A DNA stretch of 64,000 bases, from the NCBI RefSeq assembly GCF_001905665.1, contig NZ_LIVX01000005.1:458134-522133 (forward strand). The letters are read 5' to 3'. Below, one piece after another: positions 26,961-35,735 of this stretch. Numbering within the stretch: position 1 is the stretch's first letter; every line of letters starts with the position of its first letter. The notes below the pieces were generated by a model. That model ran no database searches. It was given only the letters and a program-made list of their open reading frames with translations, and was not told the DNA's origin. The DNA comes from Streptomyces sp. CB02261 (lineage in GTDB: Bacteria; Actinomycetota; Actinomycetes; Streptomycetales; Streptomycetaceae). A program made the position numbers and the translations under genes.

Positions 26961-27627
26961 GTCGAGGAACCGGTCGGGGCGTCATGGCCCCCGCCTGAGG
27001 GCGGGACGGAGCACCTTGCAAGCGATGGAAGAACGCGTGCCGGGACGAGGTACCCCCCCCTGCTCCGCCCTGCCCCGGCTCCGACCGACTTCGCGCGGAT
27101 ACGATCGACTTCGGCTGATCCGACGACAACGGGGCTGGACAGATCGGTGTCGCGGTCGTAGCCAGCACTCGCAGCTCCCCGCGCGCCAATGCCGTGAGGC
27201 ATGAAGCCCGAGTGTGAAGGGCCGGAACTTTCGGCAAGGGGTGGTCGCCCGCCGGGCACACGGCGGCGACCCGCGAGCACTGAAGCCCGGGATCGCCGAT
27301 GAAAGAACGCCTGTGGTCGGAGGCGCATCGAACTGATCGTGTGTCGCATGGCGTGCGATCCGGCCTTAGTACGATCATTCAGCCTGGTCAGTGTCTAGTC
27401 GTGGCCGAAAGCACGTCCTCCGCAACGGGGTCGGGCGCCCCGGTCCGTGCGTGTGATGGGCGCCATGGATCCTTCAGTGCCTCGCGAATCAGGTCGCGGG
27501 CGTTGAGCTGGGATCTGTCGGTGAGGCGTGTCCTTCTTCTGCTGAAGGCCGGTGTCGTTCCCGCTGATGGTTGGCCGGGGCGTGTGTGGGCGTGTCGTGC
27601 GGGCTGATCTCCTCGCGCTCGACCTGT

Positions 27628-27697
27628 AGCAACCGACCCCGTACCCCGTACCCCGTTCCCCCGTTCCCGAAGAAGCGGGGGAACGGGGTCGGTTGCT
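27628..27697. repeat. Large stem-loop with a 7-nt tandem repeat bulge
   Basis: The 3' arm CGGGGGAACGGGGTCGGTTG(CT) at 27676-27697 is the exact complement of the 5' arm once two extra copies of ACCCCGT are removed: AGCAACCGACCCCGT (27628-27642), ACCCCGT, then ACCCCGTTCCCCCG (27650-27663). The loop is 12 nt. It lies about 300 bp upstream of the GNAT gene, outside any gene. Confidence 0.7.
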
Positions 27698-27994
27698 CGC
27701 GGGTCCGAGGCGGTGGCCGGCGCTTTCGTGCGACACCGCAGGTGATTGCCGCCAACTGCGGGCCTTTGAGAGAGCTCTGCATCTTCCCGCGAACCCCTCC
27801 TTCAAGAGGCGCGAAAATCCGTGGACGGATCCGCGGAAGATCACGTACGGTGTGGCTTCACGCCCTGAGATGGATGGAAGGAGGCGAGTGCCGTGCGGTT
27901 CACACCTTTCCAGCGCTCCCTTTTCCGCTGTCCCGGCGTGTTTCGTCAGTTCTGACCGGGAGCGCTCCAAGCAGCCTGTATCCCGGAGGAATCC

Positions 27995-28894
27995 ATGACC
28001 GATACGGTCATCCGCACGCTCTCCGCGAGCGACGCACATCTTTTCGACGCACACCCCGACCCCCTCGGCGCCGGTGAAGGCCACCGGCGTACCCGGTTCC
28101 GCCCCGACTGGAAGCGCGTCGCCCTGCGCGACGGCGAGGTCGTCGCACGCGGCGCGTGGTGGGGCGGCCCCGACGACTCGGAGCCCGTCAACATCAACTG
28201 GTTCGACGTGGCCGAGGGCGAGGAGGCGGCCGGGGCCGAACTCCTGCGCTCCGCTCCCTGGCAGGTCGAACTCGAGATCAACCTGCCCGGCGGCTGGCGG
28301 GAAAAGACCTACCTGCGCGCCGGAGCCGAGGCGCGCTTCGCCGCCGCACGAGCCGCAGGGTACGAACTCCTGGTGGAACGCTTCCTGTACCGCTGGACCG
28401 CCGAGCGAGGTCTGCCCGAGCGGCCCGGACGCCTGCGCTTCAGCGCCGAACCCGACGACGCCGTGTTTTTCGACGCGTTGCGCCGCATCCACTCCGCCAC
28501 CCTGGACGCCCACGCGCTCAGGGCCATCGAGGAGGGCGGCCTCGACCAGGCCGCCCAGGAGGAACTCGACTTCTTCCACTGGTGCCCCTCCCCACGGGAG
28601 TGGTGGCAGATCGCACACACGCCGGAGGGCGACCTGGCCGGCATCCACATTCCGGCCCACAACCCCTCCGGCCCGACGATCGGCTTCATCGGAGTCGTCC
28701 CGGAGCAGCGCGGTCGCGGCTACGCCTACGACCTCCTCGCGGAGTGCACCCACCTCCTCGTCGAGCAGGGCGCGGAGTTCGTCAGCGGAGCGACGGACCA
28801 GGCCAACTTCCCCATGGCCGCGAACTTCGCCAAGGCTGGCTTCCCCGTCATCCGTGAACGCATCAACTTCCACCCGGCGGGCCAAGCGGCCTAG
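27995..28894 (+). CDS. GNAT family N-acetyltransferase, two-domain
   Basis: ATG 27995 has GGAGG 6 nt upstream. The 299-residue protein has an N-terminal half (residues 1-120) and a C-terminal GNAT domain with the acetyl-CoA-binding motif GVVPEQRGRGYAYDLLAE near residue 230 and the later ATDQANFPMAANFAKAGF, typical of GNAT motif B. Family knowledge: acetyl transfer from acetyl-CoA to an amine. The substrate is not indicated. A strong terminator follows 17 nt after the stop, so the gene is monocistronic. Confidence 0.85.
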   Translation: MTDTVIRTLSASDAHLFDAHPDPLGAGEGHRRTRFRPDWKRVALRDGEVVARGAWWGGPDDSEPVNINWFDVAEGEEAAGAELLRSAPWQVELEINLPGGWREKTYLRAGAEARFAAARAAGYELLVERFLYRWTAERGLPERPGRLRFSAEPDDAVFFDALRRIHSATLDAHALRAIEEGGLDQAAQEELDFFHWCPSPREWWQIAHTPEGDLAGIHIPAHNPSGPTIGFIGVVPEQRGRGYAYDLLAECTHLLVEQGAEFVSGATDQANFPMAANFAKAGFPVIRERINFHPAGQAA

Positions 28895-28910
28895 CGAGGA
28901 GTAGCACACG

Positions 28911-28949
28911 GTGAGCGGTCCGGTCCGAGGGCACGTCCGGACCGCTCAC
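28911..28949 (+). terminator. Terminator of the GNAT gene
   Basis: GTGAGCGGTCCGG and CCGGACCGCTCAC form a perfect 13-bp stem with a 13-nt loop, starting 17 nt after the stop codon. Confidence 0.75.
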
Positions 28950-29342
28950 TGGTGCCCGGCGGCATGCGGGCGGACAGTGAACGTGAAGGATCTTGCCGTG
29001 GAGGGACCACCGTCTCGTCGTCAGTCCCCACCGACGATGATCAACGGCGGCCGCGCCCGTTCCCTTACGGGACCCACCAGCGGGATGGCCAGCAGGCTCT
29101 CTTTCCGTCACGGTTCCTCCCCGGTTCCTGACGCGTCGCGGACGAGTTCCTGACGCGCGGGGACCAAGACTGGGACGCCGTTCATGGGCGCTCGCGATCG
29201 GCATCAAGAAGGCGTCGAAGACTGCCTGGTCACGGCAATGCCAAGAGGTGTGGTTGTGCTTGGGGATGGCTCCACGGGGAGAGCGTGGGCACGGGCCGCC
29301 GGTGACGGGAGACGGAAAGTCGAGATGGAGCAGGGGAAAGCC

Positions 29343-29452
29343 ATGGGGGGAGTTCCTTGACGTAGCCTTCGGCTTCCCCTCGCTGTCGTTCAGTGGGGCC
29401 CTGGTCGTGGTTGCGGTGTTCTGGCTGCTGGTGCTGTTCGGTGCCGAGGAAC
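29343..29452 (+). pseudogene. N-terminus of a YqiJ/DUF1449-like membrane protein, frameshifted
   Basis: ATG 29343 is followed by six G; with one G fewer the frame reads MGEFLDVAFGFPSLSFSGAL then VVVAVFWLLVLFG, which resembles the first transmembrane segment of OB-fold membrane proteins of the YqiJ type. The sequence breaks off after GAEER. Only about 35 residues survive, so the family call is tentative. Confidence 0.4.
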
Positions 29453-29494
29453 GCGAGGGCCTCGCGGCGACCTGGACACCGAAGCACTGCCGCG

Positions 29495-29670
29495 TGCACC
29501 CGGTTCGCACGCCCGCTCTCGCCTGCCATGCGCCGACCGGCATGACGCCCGGAGGCCGTCCACAGCTGCCGTGGCCCGTCCAGCGCCACGCAGGCCGTCT
29601 CCAGGTCGACGACGGTGACGTCCAGGACGCCCGCGCCCGGTTCGGCAAGGTGCTGCTCATGGATCTGCAT
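29495..29670 (-). pseudogene. DUF6207-like gene, copy D (decayed)
   Basis: From ATG 29670 the minus frame reads MQIHEQHLAEPGAGVLDVTV, VDLETACVALDGPRQLWTAS and GRHAGRRMAGESGRANRVHA. The HLAEPG.xVLDVT and WATSG-like segments match DUF6207 proteins. The C-terminal YADxRR end is lost. It is more diverged than copies A-C and lacks their shared flanks. Confidence 0.5.
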
Positions 29671-29889
29671 GCCCCTCGCGACTGCAGTTCCGGGCAGGGT
29701 GGTTGCACCCGACAGCGACCCGCATCCGTTCGAGTGAAAGAGGCCGAGCGTGAGTCAAGGCCATGTCAGTCGCCGTCAGGCCGTCTCCGATAGGCCTGAG
29801 TCGCCCACGCCAGCCTAAAATCCGCCGTACTTGGAGCGGTCTACGAACCGGAACGAGGCACGGCCCTCAGCCGACCTCGACATAGACGA

Positions 29890-30174
29890 TCAAGACGGTC
29901 GTGCCGATGACGCTATGACGGTCGGGATGCACACCACCCGAACGCGCTCGTTTCGGTGCTCCCCCTCCAGCTTGCCCTCGCCGCTGGACCCCGATCCGGT
30001 GGTCGAGGGAGAGCCGGACAATCGCAGCGTCCAGGACTTGCACTCGGCGTCGTGGTGATGGGCACGGCAGGACGTCGACTCGGCGACGGCCGGAAAGATG
30101 CCGTTGGTACCACCGGTCCATGACTTTGCCTTGTCCGGCGTGTTCGCCACAGGCTGGCCGGTGTCGCCGCGCAC
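29890..30174 (-). pseudogene. C-terminal fragment of an unknown protein
   Basis: The minus frame from GTG 30174 reads VRGDTGQPVANTPDKAKSWT, GGTNGIFPAVAESTSCRAHH, HDAECKSWTLRLSGSPSTTG and HRNERVRVVCIPTVIASSA. Codon third positions are GC-rich as in real genes. The sense continues upstream (EATKTAAHDFT) past an in-frame TGA, which suggests the 5' part was cut when the neighbouring plus-strand gene arrived. Three cysteines suggest an exported protein. The family is unknown. Confidence 0.45.
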
Positions 30175-30231
30175 AGTGAAGTCGTGGGCCGCCGTTTTGG
30201 TGGCTTCGCTTCACGACGAATGGAGATGTCG

Positions 30232-30645
30232 ATGACCGTGGTCAGTGACAGCGCGACGGGGGAGGAGCTTGCTGAGAGTTTGCTGGAGGGGGTGGTGAAT
30301 GAGCCGATGCGGGCCGCGACGAAGTTGCTGGGAGCTCACAGCGACGGTTACTGGCTGCGGCGTCTCACCCATGACCAGGAACTGGCGGCCGCGGTCGACC
30401 ATCCGCTGATCGACCTCTCCGCCCGGTATCCGGCGGTCGACTGGGACGGCGTCGGCCACCTCCTGCAGACCCCAACGTGGTCCCAGGAGGCGTCCAGGAG
30501 CCAGGCGGCCGTGCTGCAGTTCGCCGCGTCCCTCGTGAGCCGGTGCCCCGTACAACTCGGCAGGGTGACCCACGCGCTCGCTGACGCCGAATTCCAGCTA
30601 CTTCTGACGGCGATGGAAGAGGCTTCGTACGGCGATCCACGCTGA
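30232..30645 (+). CDS. Hypothetical protein
   Basis: ATG 30232 has GGAG 6 nt upstream; two further in-frame starts exist at 30184 and 30220. The 137-residue product (MTVVSDSATGEELAESLLEG) is helical and soluble, with LTHDQELAAAVDHPLIDLSA, WDGVGHLLQTPTWSQEASRS and VTHALADAEFQLLLTAMEEA. No domain was recognised. Confidence 0.55.
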   Translation: MTVVSDSATGEELAESLLEGVVNEPMRAATKLLGAHSDGYWLRRLTHDQELAAAVDHPLIDLSARYPAVDWDGVGHLLQTPTWSQEASRSQAAVLQFAASLVSRCPVQLGRVTHALADAEFQLLLTAMEEASYGDPR

Positions 30646-30878
30646 GCTGCGCGGGGGCTCGTGACGGAGGCACAGCGCAGCACCTGGCGAGCGGATGATG
30701 CAGTTCTCTGGGCGCCGTGTGTGCTTGGAGGATCGGACGGTGGGGGCGTATGAAGGCCCGGTGAGCCGGCCCGGGTGGGCGAAGAACCTCGGGTCGGCCA
30801 CCTTGAGTAGACCGGTCCGCAGATAGCAGGTATCCAGGGCACGACCCTTGACCCTCGATCCTCGGCCGCCGTGATGGC
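30646..30878. other. Short gene-free stretch
   Basis: A minus frame reads ALDTCYLRTGLLKVADPRFF over part of this region, without a start or recognised family. Nothing else is visible. Confidence 0.3.
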
Positions 30879-31457
30879 TCAGGAGTAGGTCATGGGGCAG
30901 CCGTACCGCATGGAGTACTGCGCGGCGCGCAGGTAGAGAGCCACGTAGAAGGCCGCGTCCCGGTCCTCGGCCCACGGTCCCGGCCGCGCCCGGGCGGCCC
31001 GCCCCGCCCCGCCCTCCAGAAACCACAAGCTCAGCGCGAGGTTCTCGCCCGCCGGTATCGCGTCCACAGGCAGTTCGACGGCGCCGGCGAGCCGCTCGGC
31101 CAGGGCGAGCACCTGCGGGGCCCCGGCGACCACTGTCTCTTCGCCGGAGAAAGCGGTGCCGACAGGGAGCACGATCGCCTCCTCCAGTGCGAAGGGCACT
31201 AGCACGCTCCAGTCGAGGAGGGTCGACAGCTCCACATCGGTCAGCCGCGTCCTGCACAGGGTCACGAAGCCGTCCATGGACGGGCTGACCTTCTCCTCGA
31301 ACCAGCCCGGCGCCTCCCATACGGCCTGCCCCAGCTCGTAAGGGGGCAGGCCGCGCCGCTTCAGCTCGGTGTTCAACGCGACGGCGACGTCCCCGTACCC
31401 GTCCTCCCCGGGCTGCGACCAGTCCTGCGCGGTGACACTCACCAGATAGATACCCAT
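30879..31457 (-). CDS. Conserved Streptomyces hypothetical protein
   Basis: The 192-residue protein starts MGIYLVSVTAQDWSQPGEDG and contains VALNTELKRRGLPPYELGQA, FEEKVSPSMDGFVTLCRTRL, LLDWSVLVPFALEEAIVLPV, GAPQVLALAERLAGAVELPV and ends AAFYVALYLRAAQYSMRYGC PMTYS. This block order is familiar from conserved streptomycete proteins without assigned function. It looks intact and full length. Confidence 0.75.
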   Translation of the reverse strand: MGIYLVSVTAQDWSQPGEDGYGDVAVALNTELKRRGLPPYELGQAVWEAPGWFEEKVSPSMDGFVTLCRTRLTDVELSTLLDWSVLVPFALEEAIVLPVGTAFSGEETVVAGAPQVLALAERLAGAVELPVDAIPAGENLALSLWFLEGGAGRAARARPGPWAEDRDAAFYVALYLRAAQYSMRYGCPMTYS

Positions 31458-31544
31458 GGTCGCAACGTACCGGCCGCCACCGACAGCATCCCTGGCCCGT
31501 GAGACAACCAGCGGGGCAAGCCCCGCAGCAGGATCACCAGGTCT

Positions 31545-31735
31545 TCATGCTGCGAGCGCGCGGTCTGCCATCGAGGTGTCATTCGGCTGCTGCATGCTCA
31601 TAGTGCCGACCCAGTAGGCCCAGTAGGCCCAGTAGTTCAGGTTTGTGGCCTCTGCGATGTCGTCATCGGCCAAGGCGTAGTCGATCAAGTCCAGCAGGGA
31701 CCGAATGCCGTCGTGTGAGGGCCTTTTGACGGCGG
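31545..31735 (-). pseudogene. C-terminal remnant of a transcriptional regulator with tandem YWA repeat
   Basis: The minus frame reads GIRSLLDLIDYALADDDIAE, ATNLNYWAYWAYWVGTMSMQ, QPNDTSMADRALAA and stop at 31545. The ATNLNYWAYWVGE-like segment occurs near the C-terminus of Streptomyces XRE-type regulators next to DUF6879 genes. Nine bases (CCCAGTAGG on the plus strand) are repeated in tandem, duplicating YWA. The helix-turn-helix half is missing. Confidence 0.55.
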
Positions 31736-31756
31736 TGTCCCGGCGCGGGGCGGTCG

Positions 31757-32053
31757 ATGCGCAACTGTCCCCAACCGGTTGGCTTCGGAGGCGCGCTCAC
31801 GGCGCTACTTTTCTTCGGTACGGATCCGAACTCGGGCGTGGGTAACTGCCCGGCGGTGTGGGTGGACACCGACTCCGACGAGGGCCCGGAACTGGTCCTG
31901 CAGGGCAAGTTCGGCGACGAGGTGACCCGGGCCGCCTGCAGTGCGGACAGTCCGTCGGCGGACGATGAGACGGTCATCCGTATCCCGGCCCGGATGGTGG
32001 CCCAGATAAAGGAGGCGTGTGATGCCGCAGAAGCCGCCGGTCCCCAGCTTTGA
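31757..32053 (+). CDS. Small FGTDPNS-type protein (start codon uncertain)
   Basis: The readable protein is LLFFGTDPNSGVGNCPAVWV, DTDSDEGPELVLQGKFGDEV, DETVIRIPARMVAQIKEACD, a small family found beside XRE regulators and DUF6879 genes in Streptomyces. GGAGG (31787-31791) is placed for a start at 31799, but that codon is ACG; the nearest ATG, 31757, has no ribosome binding site and adds 14 atypical residues. The native ATG may have mutated. The stop lies 31 bp inside the DUF6879 fragment, which is the usual overlap. Confidence 0.6.
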   Translation: MRNCPQPVGFGGALTALLFFGTDPNSGVGNCPAVWVDTDSDEGPELVLQGKFGDEVTRAACSADSPSADDETVIRIPARMVAQIKEACDAAEAAGPQL

Positions 32054-32320
32054 GGAGCTGCTCGACTCCGCACGACATCGCGCCCTGCACTTGGAGATGC
32101 GCGGCGTCTACGTGGTGGGGGAGGAGCGGGAAGTCTACGGCACCTTCCTGTGCGACGGGAGCGTGCCCGCGGACGACTCGGAGTTCTGGAGTGGGCGACT
32201 GCCGTTGGTGGAGCGGACCGTCGCCCGAGGGGTGAAGGTCCACCGCGCCCGGATCGTCTCCGAGCCCGTCACCGGCTACATCCGCTTCGAGCACGCCATC
32301 ACCGGTCCACAGCCGGGCGT
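32022..32320 (+). pseudogene. DUF6879 family gene, 3'-truncated
   Basis: ATG 32022 has GGAGG 6 nt upstream. It reads PSFEELLDSARHRALHLEMR, GVYVVGEEREVYGTF, LPLVERTVARGVKVHRARIV and SEPVTGYIRFEHAITG, the DUF6879 pattern. After ITGPQPGV the expected WLPRR...F.DG..V core is absent and the frame runs into unrelated sequence up to the next gene. Family role: companion of XRE regulators and small proteins in conserved actinomycete gene sets. Confidence 0.7.
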
Positions 32321-32484
32321 GGGCGGCGGCGGTGCCGTTTGCGGGCACGTTTCGAAAGCCTTCGAAAGGCTGTCGGGCCGGCGGGCCGCCCCGCGAGACT
32401 CCTCGGTACCGGGCAGGCCGCGACGGGTTCGCGACCGCAAGGCATCGGGCCCTGTGACCCACGTATGTCAGGAGCACACCAGTG

Positions 32485-33423
32485 ATGAGGAGAGCGTTCT
32501 CTCGACGGCCGGGCCCGATCGGCCTACGCCGGCCGACGGCCACGGCGCTTGCGGGGACGGCCCTCCTCCTCGCCGTCACCGCCTACGTAAGCGCCGGGGC
32601 ACCGGCAGGCGAGGGCGGAGCCCCGGCACCAGCGGGGACCGTCGCCGCCACCACCGCCACTGGGCGGAGCCTGCTGCACGACGCGGAACAGGAGCTCCAG
32701 CGCCGGTGCATGACGACGGCCGGGTTCCGGTACTGGGCCAAGCCCGAGAACCCACTGCCCGAGGCGCGTGACTTCCCGTACGTCGTCGACGACGCGCAGT
32801 GGGCCGGGAGGTACGGCTACGGCAGCGTCCTCGAACCGCGGGTCGAGGCGCTCCGCCGCCAGGACCCGAACCGGAAGCACCTCGGCGGCCTGTCCCCGGA
32901 ACGCCGCCACGCCGCCATGACCGCCCTCAACGGCACCACCGACGGGCAGGGGCTGCGTGCCGAACTGCCCGGCGGCGCGGTCGTGGGACACAGCGGCAAC
33001 GGCTGCCGCGTGACGGCCTGGCGCGCCCTGTACGGAGACGTTGCCGGCTGGTACGCGGCGAACACCCTCGTCGGCAACCTGGGCGGCATCAGGCGGCAGC
33101 GGGTCGCCGCCGAACCCGAGTTCGCCGCAGCCGTACGGGAATGGTCGGCGTGCATGCGCGAACACGGCTTCCCGTACCGGACCCCGCGCGAGGCCAGGGA
33201 CGTCTTCCTCGGCGGGAAGGGCGCTCCCGACAGGGCCCGCGAGGTGCGCGTGGCCGTCCAGGAAGCGCGGTGCGCACATGACAGCGCCCTGGCGGCCGTC
33301 GCCCAGCGCCTCGACCACCATCACGACCGGGAACTCCGTCGTGAGCACCGCACCGCCGTGGAGCGGGTGGAGCGGCTCCGGGCCGCCGCCCTGCCGCGGG
33401 CGCGTGCCGTACTGGGCCGCTGA
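32485..33423 (+). CDS. Secreted or membrane-anchored hypothetical protein
   Basis: ATG 32485 (after GTG 32482) has AGGAG 10 nt upstream. The 312-residue protein has a basic start (MRRAFSRRPGPIGLRRP) and a hydrophobic segment ATALAGTALLLAVTAYVSAG, probably a signal peptide or anchor. The mature part has the cysteine-containing blocks LQRRCMTTAGFRYWAKPENP, HSGNGCRVTAWRALYGDVAG, WSACMREHGFPYRTPREARD and QEARCAHDSALAAVAQRLD, a layout seen in exported Streptomyces proteins with four conserved Cys. Function is unknown. Confidence 0.7.
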   Translation: MRRAFSRRPGPIGLRRPTATALAGTALLLAVTAYVSAGAPAGEGGAPAPAGTVAATTATGRSLLHDAEQELQRRCMTTAGFRYWAKPENPLPEARDFPYVVDDAQWAGRYGYGSVLEPRVEALRRQDPNRKHLGGLSPERRHAAMTALNGTTDGQGLRAELPGGAVVGHSGNGCRVTAWRALYGDVAGWYAANTLVGNLGGIRRQRVAAEPEFAAAVREWSACMREHGFPYRTPREARDVFLGGKGAPDRAREVRVAVQEARCAHDSALAAVAQRLDHHHDRELRREHRTAVERVERLRAAALPRARAVLGR

Positions 33424-33512
33424 CCGGCGGTCCGCCACCCCATGGCCCCCGTGCACACCGGCGCGGGTCGCTCACCCCTGCACCGACAGTCGAGATCACA
33501 CGAGGAGAGTCC

Positions 33513-33965
33513 GTGTCCAAGAACCGCATCACCCACCTCATGGCCACCGCGCTGGCTGCGGCCACGATCGGCCTGTTCCCGTCAGCGGCGCACGCCGAGA
33601 CCGCGCCGACGGCCGGTTCCGCGGTGGCGGCCGGCACCACCACCGCGGCGGCCGACGGCTACCTGTACGCCTGGGAACACTCGTGGAAGGGCGGGCGACA
33701 GGCGACCTGGTCCGGCGACAGCGACAACTGGGCCGACCGGAACATGCGCAACCAGGCGACGTCGGTGCACAACAACGGCTTCGCCGGCGCCTACGAAGAC
33801 GTGCGGCTCTTCTGGCACACCGACCAGAGCGGGGCCTGGTACTGCCTGGGCAACGGCAGCTACCTGATGGACATGCGCTACGACCGCTTCCCGTACAACG
33901 GAAACGGCGGCGGCGAGCCGATGAACGACAACATCTCGTCGCACGACTGGGTCAACGCCTGCTGA
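33513..33965 (+). CDS. Peptidase inhibitor I36-like secreted protein
   Basis: The start is GTG 33513 with GAGGAGAG upstream. The 150-residue protein has a signal peptide (HLMATALAAATIGLFPSAAHA) and a mature part YLYAWEHSWKGGRQATW, NNGFAGAYEDVRLFWHTDQS, GAWYCLGNGSYLMDMRYDRF and PMNDNISSHDWVNAC. This matches the beta/gamma-crystallin-like I36 family that includes a Streptomyces metalloprotease inhibitor. Two Cys likely form a disulphide. Inhibition of a specific protease is not shown by the sequence. Confidence 0.75.
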   Translation: MSKNRITHLMATALAAATIGLFPSAAHAETAPTAGSAVAAGTTTAAADGYLYAWEHSWKGGRQATWSGDSDNWADRNMRNQATSVHNNGFAGAYEDVRLFWHTDQSGAWYCLGNGSYLMDMRYDRFPYNGNGGGEPMNDNISSHDWVNAC

Positions 33966-34012
33966 TCACCCCCACCGCACACCGGGTCCGACCGCTCACC
34001 GGCCGGCCCCCT

Positions 34013-34039
34013 GCCCCCGCCGCCCGCGCGGCGGGGGTT
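34013..34039 (+). terminator. Terminator after the I36-like gene
   Basis: CCCCCGCC and GGCGGGGG form an 8-bp GC stem followed by TTTC, 48 nt after the stop codon. Confidence 0.65.
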
Positions 34040-34147
34040 TCGGTCGTCCTCCCCCACCATCCGGCCAACGCCCGTCCGGGGAGGCGCCGTCCCCCTAGGC
34101 TCCCAGCCGACCGGGGACGACCGGTCACCCAGGGGAACCATCGGGGG

Positions 34148-35085
34148 ATGGCCATGCCAAAGGAACCGACCGTGCCCGTCGGCCCCACGGAAGACCTGCG
34201 ACTGTCGGTCAGCAGGCTCCCGGGCACGACGCTCTTCTCCGTCATCGCCGACACCTTCGGCCACGCCTCCCACGGGATGCCACCGGAGTGGCGGCGCGTC
34301 ATCCGCGACACGGCACCTCCCGCGGCCGCGGCGACCCTGCGGGCACTGCTCGCCTCCAGCCATCCCTGGGCACCCGACTCGCTCGCCCTGACGTCGGGCG
34401 TCGGCACCGGGGGCGGAACGGGCACCGCGACCTCGATCACCGACGAGCTGGACCGCATAGAGCCGGACACCCTGCTCGGTGAGGTGGAGCACCGGTTCGG
34501 CAGCGCCGTCCCCGCGCCGTGGCAGCACGTGGCCGAACGGCCGGGGGAGTTCGTCGACACCTACCGGACCCTCACGCGCGCCGTCTGGGACGCCTTCGCC
34601 CCGCTGTGGCACCAGGCGGACGCGCTGCTGGGCCGCGAAGTCGAACGCGTCGGGGTCGCCTCCGTCACCGGTGCGCTCGACACTCTCATCAACGACCTCG
34701 GCGCCCCCGTCCGGTACGCCGACGGCCGGCTCCACCTGCCGCACCCGTGCCCGCAGCACGCCACCGGACCGTGGCGGCGCCGGTTCGTCCTGGTCCCGCT
34801 GGCGTCCGGGTTCGGCGCCTGCACGTACAGCGCGGAGGACCCGGACCTGCTCTGGGTCGGTTACCCGCTCCCGGGGCTGGGCCGGCTCGCGCACCGGTCC
34901 ACCGAGGCGCACCCCCGCCCGCGCAGGACCGCCTCGACCTCGTACTGGGACCGGTCCGCGCCGCCCTCCTGCGCCACGCGCGCCGGCGACCGTCCGTGTC
35001 GGAAGCCGCGAGTCTCGCCCACATCACCGTCAGTACCGCGACCTACCACTGCGACCGGCTCACCCGCTCGGGCCTGCTGCGGCGT
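34148..35085 (+). pseudogene. ArsR-like transcriptional regulator, frameshifted
   Basis: ATG 34148 opens MAMPKEPTVPVGPTEDLRLS; the frame continues through LRALLASSHPWAPDSLALTS and RRFVLVPLASGFGACTYSAE. Near 34900 the sense shifts one frame and ends as DRLDLVLGPVRAALLRHARR, PSVSEAASLAHITVSTATYH, CDRLTRSGLLRR, a winged helix-turn-helix typical of ArsR-like regulators with a long N-terminal sensor domain. One indel separates the halves. The last residues are replaced by a ricin-lectin fragment. Confidence 0.65.
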
Positions 35086-35221
35086 CCGGGCTGTCACCTC
35101 CGCCGGCTTCCGGGCCGGCCGATGCCTCGACCTAGCCGGTGCGACGGAGACCGACAGCACCCGCCTGCTCGTCTGGGGCTGCCACGGCCCCGCCAACCAG
35201 CGCTGGACGCTGACCAGCTGA
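35086..35221 (+). pseudogene. Ricin-type lectin domain C-terminal fragment
   Basis: The frame reads GRCLDLAGATETDSTRLLVW then GCHGPANQRWTLTS and stops. This is the last QxW repeat (GRCLD....ST.L..W.C.G..NQRW) of a RICIN beta-trefoil lectin, as found at the end of secreted Streptomyces hydrolases. It directly abuts the regulator, so two unrelated gene ends have been joined. Confidence 0.7.
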
Positions 35222-35433
35222 GTGAACGCGGATTCCCTGCTGTGAAAGTGGCAGACCAGGGCGGGAGACCCTTTCGCATGGTCGGTCACGACACGGCTCG
35301 TCAGATCATGAAGAGAGCCTGGCTTGGCGCCTGGACCGTCCGTCGGGTCAAATCCGCGCGGAGCTCGACCCGTCCAGGTGGTCCGGGCGATGCTCCCGAC
35401 TGCGCCACCCCCCCAGGGGTGTTTCGGGCGGGC

Positions 35434-35631
35434 ATGGAACCGGTTGACCCCATCCCCGTCAGCGAGCCCGGCCTGATCATTCTCGACATCACCGACACCG
35501 ACGAATAGACCCTCCAGGCAGCCGTCGAGCAACTCGGCCGGCACTGGGCGACCTCCGGGACACCGCGGATACGGCGAATCCTGGGGGCCCTGGGTGTGAC
35601 TGCACGGCTCTACGCCGACCTGCGCCGCTGA
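35434..35631 (+). pseudogene. DUF6207 family gene, copy B (in-frame stop)
   Basis: ATG 35434 opens MEPVDPIPVSEPGLIILDIT DTDE, then a TAG at codon 25, then TLQAAVEQLGRHWATSGTPR, IRRILGALGVTARLYADLRR and stop in the same frame. Length without the stop equals copy C exactly (66 codons). Upstream flank (CCTGGACCGTCC...GGGTCAAA.CCGCG) and downstream flank are shared with copies A and C. Confidence 0.75.
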
Positions 35632-35735
35632 CCCACGAGCCGTTCTCTGCGGTCGCCTGCGCCGGCCCTTGGTACCGACACGGACTCTAGAGGGTCCTCG
35701 ATGCACTCGACCCCCCGATAACGGTACCCAACAGC

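Larger units (their letters stand above)
26704..27994. other. 1.3 kb without a full gene
   Basis: Contains the DUF6003 relic (26809-26960) and the large stem-loop at 27628-27697, both listed separately. The remaining open frames are low-complexity or antisense to nothing recognisable. The end of the stretch is the leader of the GNAT gene. Confidence 0.4.

Noticed and set aside
27395-28909. 504-codon minus-strand open frame
   Set aside because: Antisense to the GNAT gene and extends over the stem-loop region; composition artefact.
31610-31640. Tandem CCCAGTAGG units as a possible CRISPR or satellite
   Set aside because: Only three 9-nt units, and they encode YWA in the regulator remnant; no spacers.
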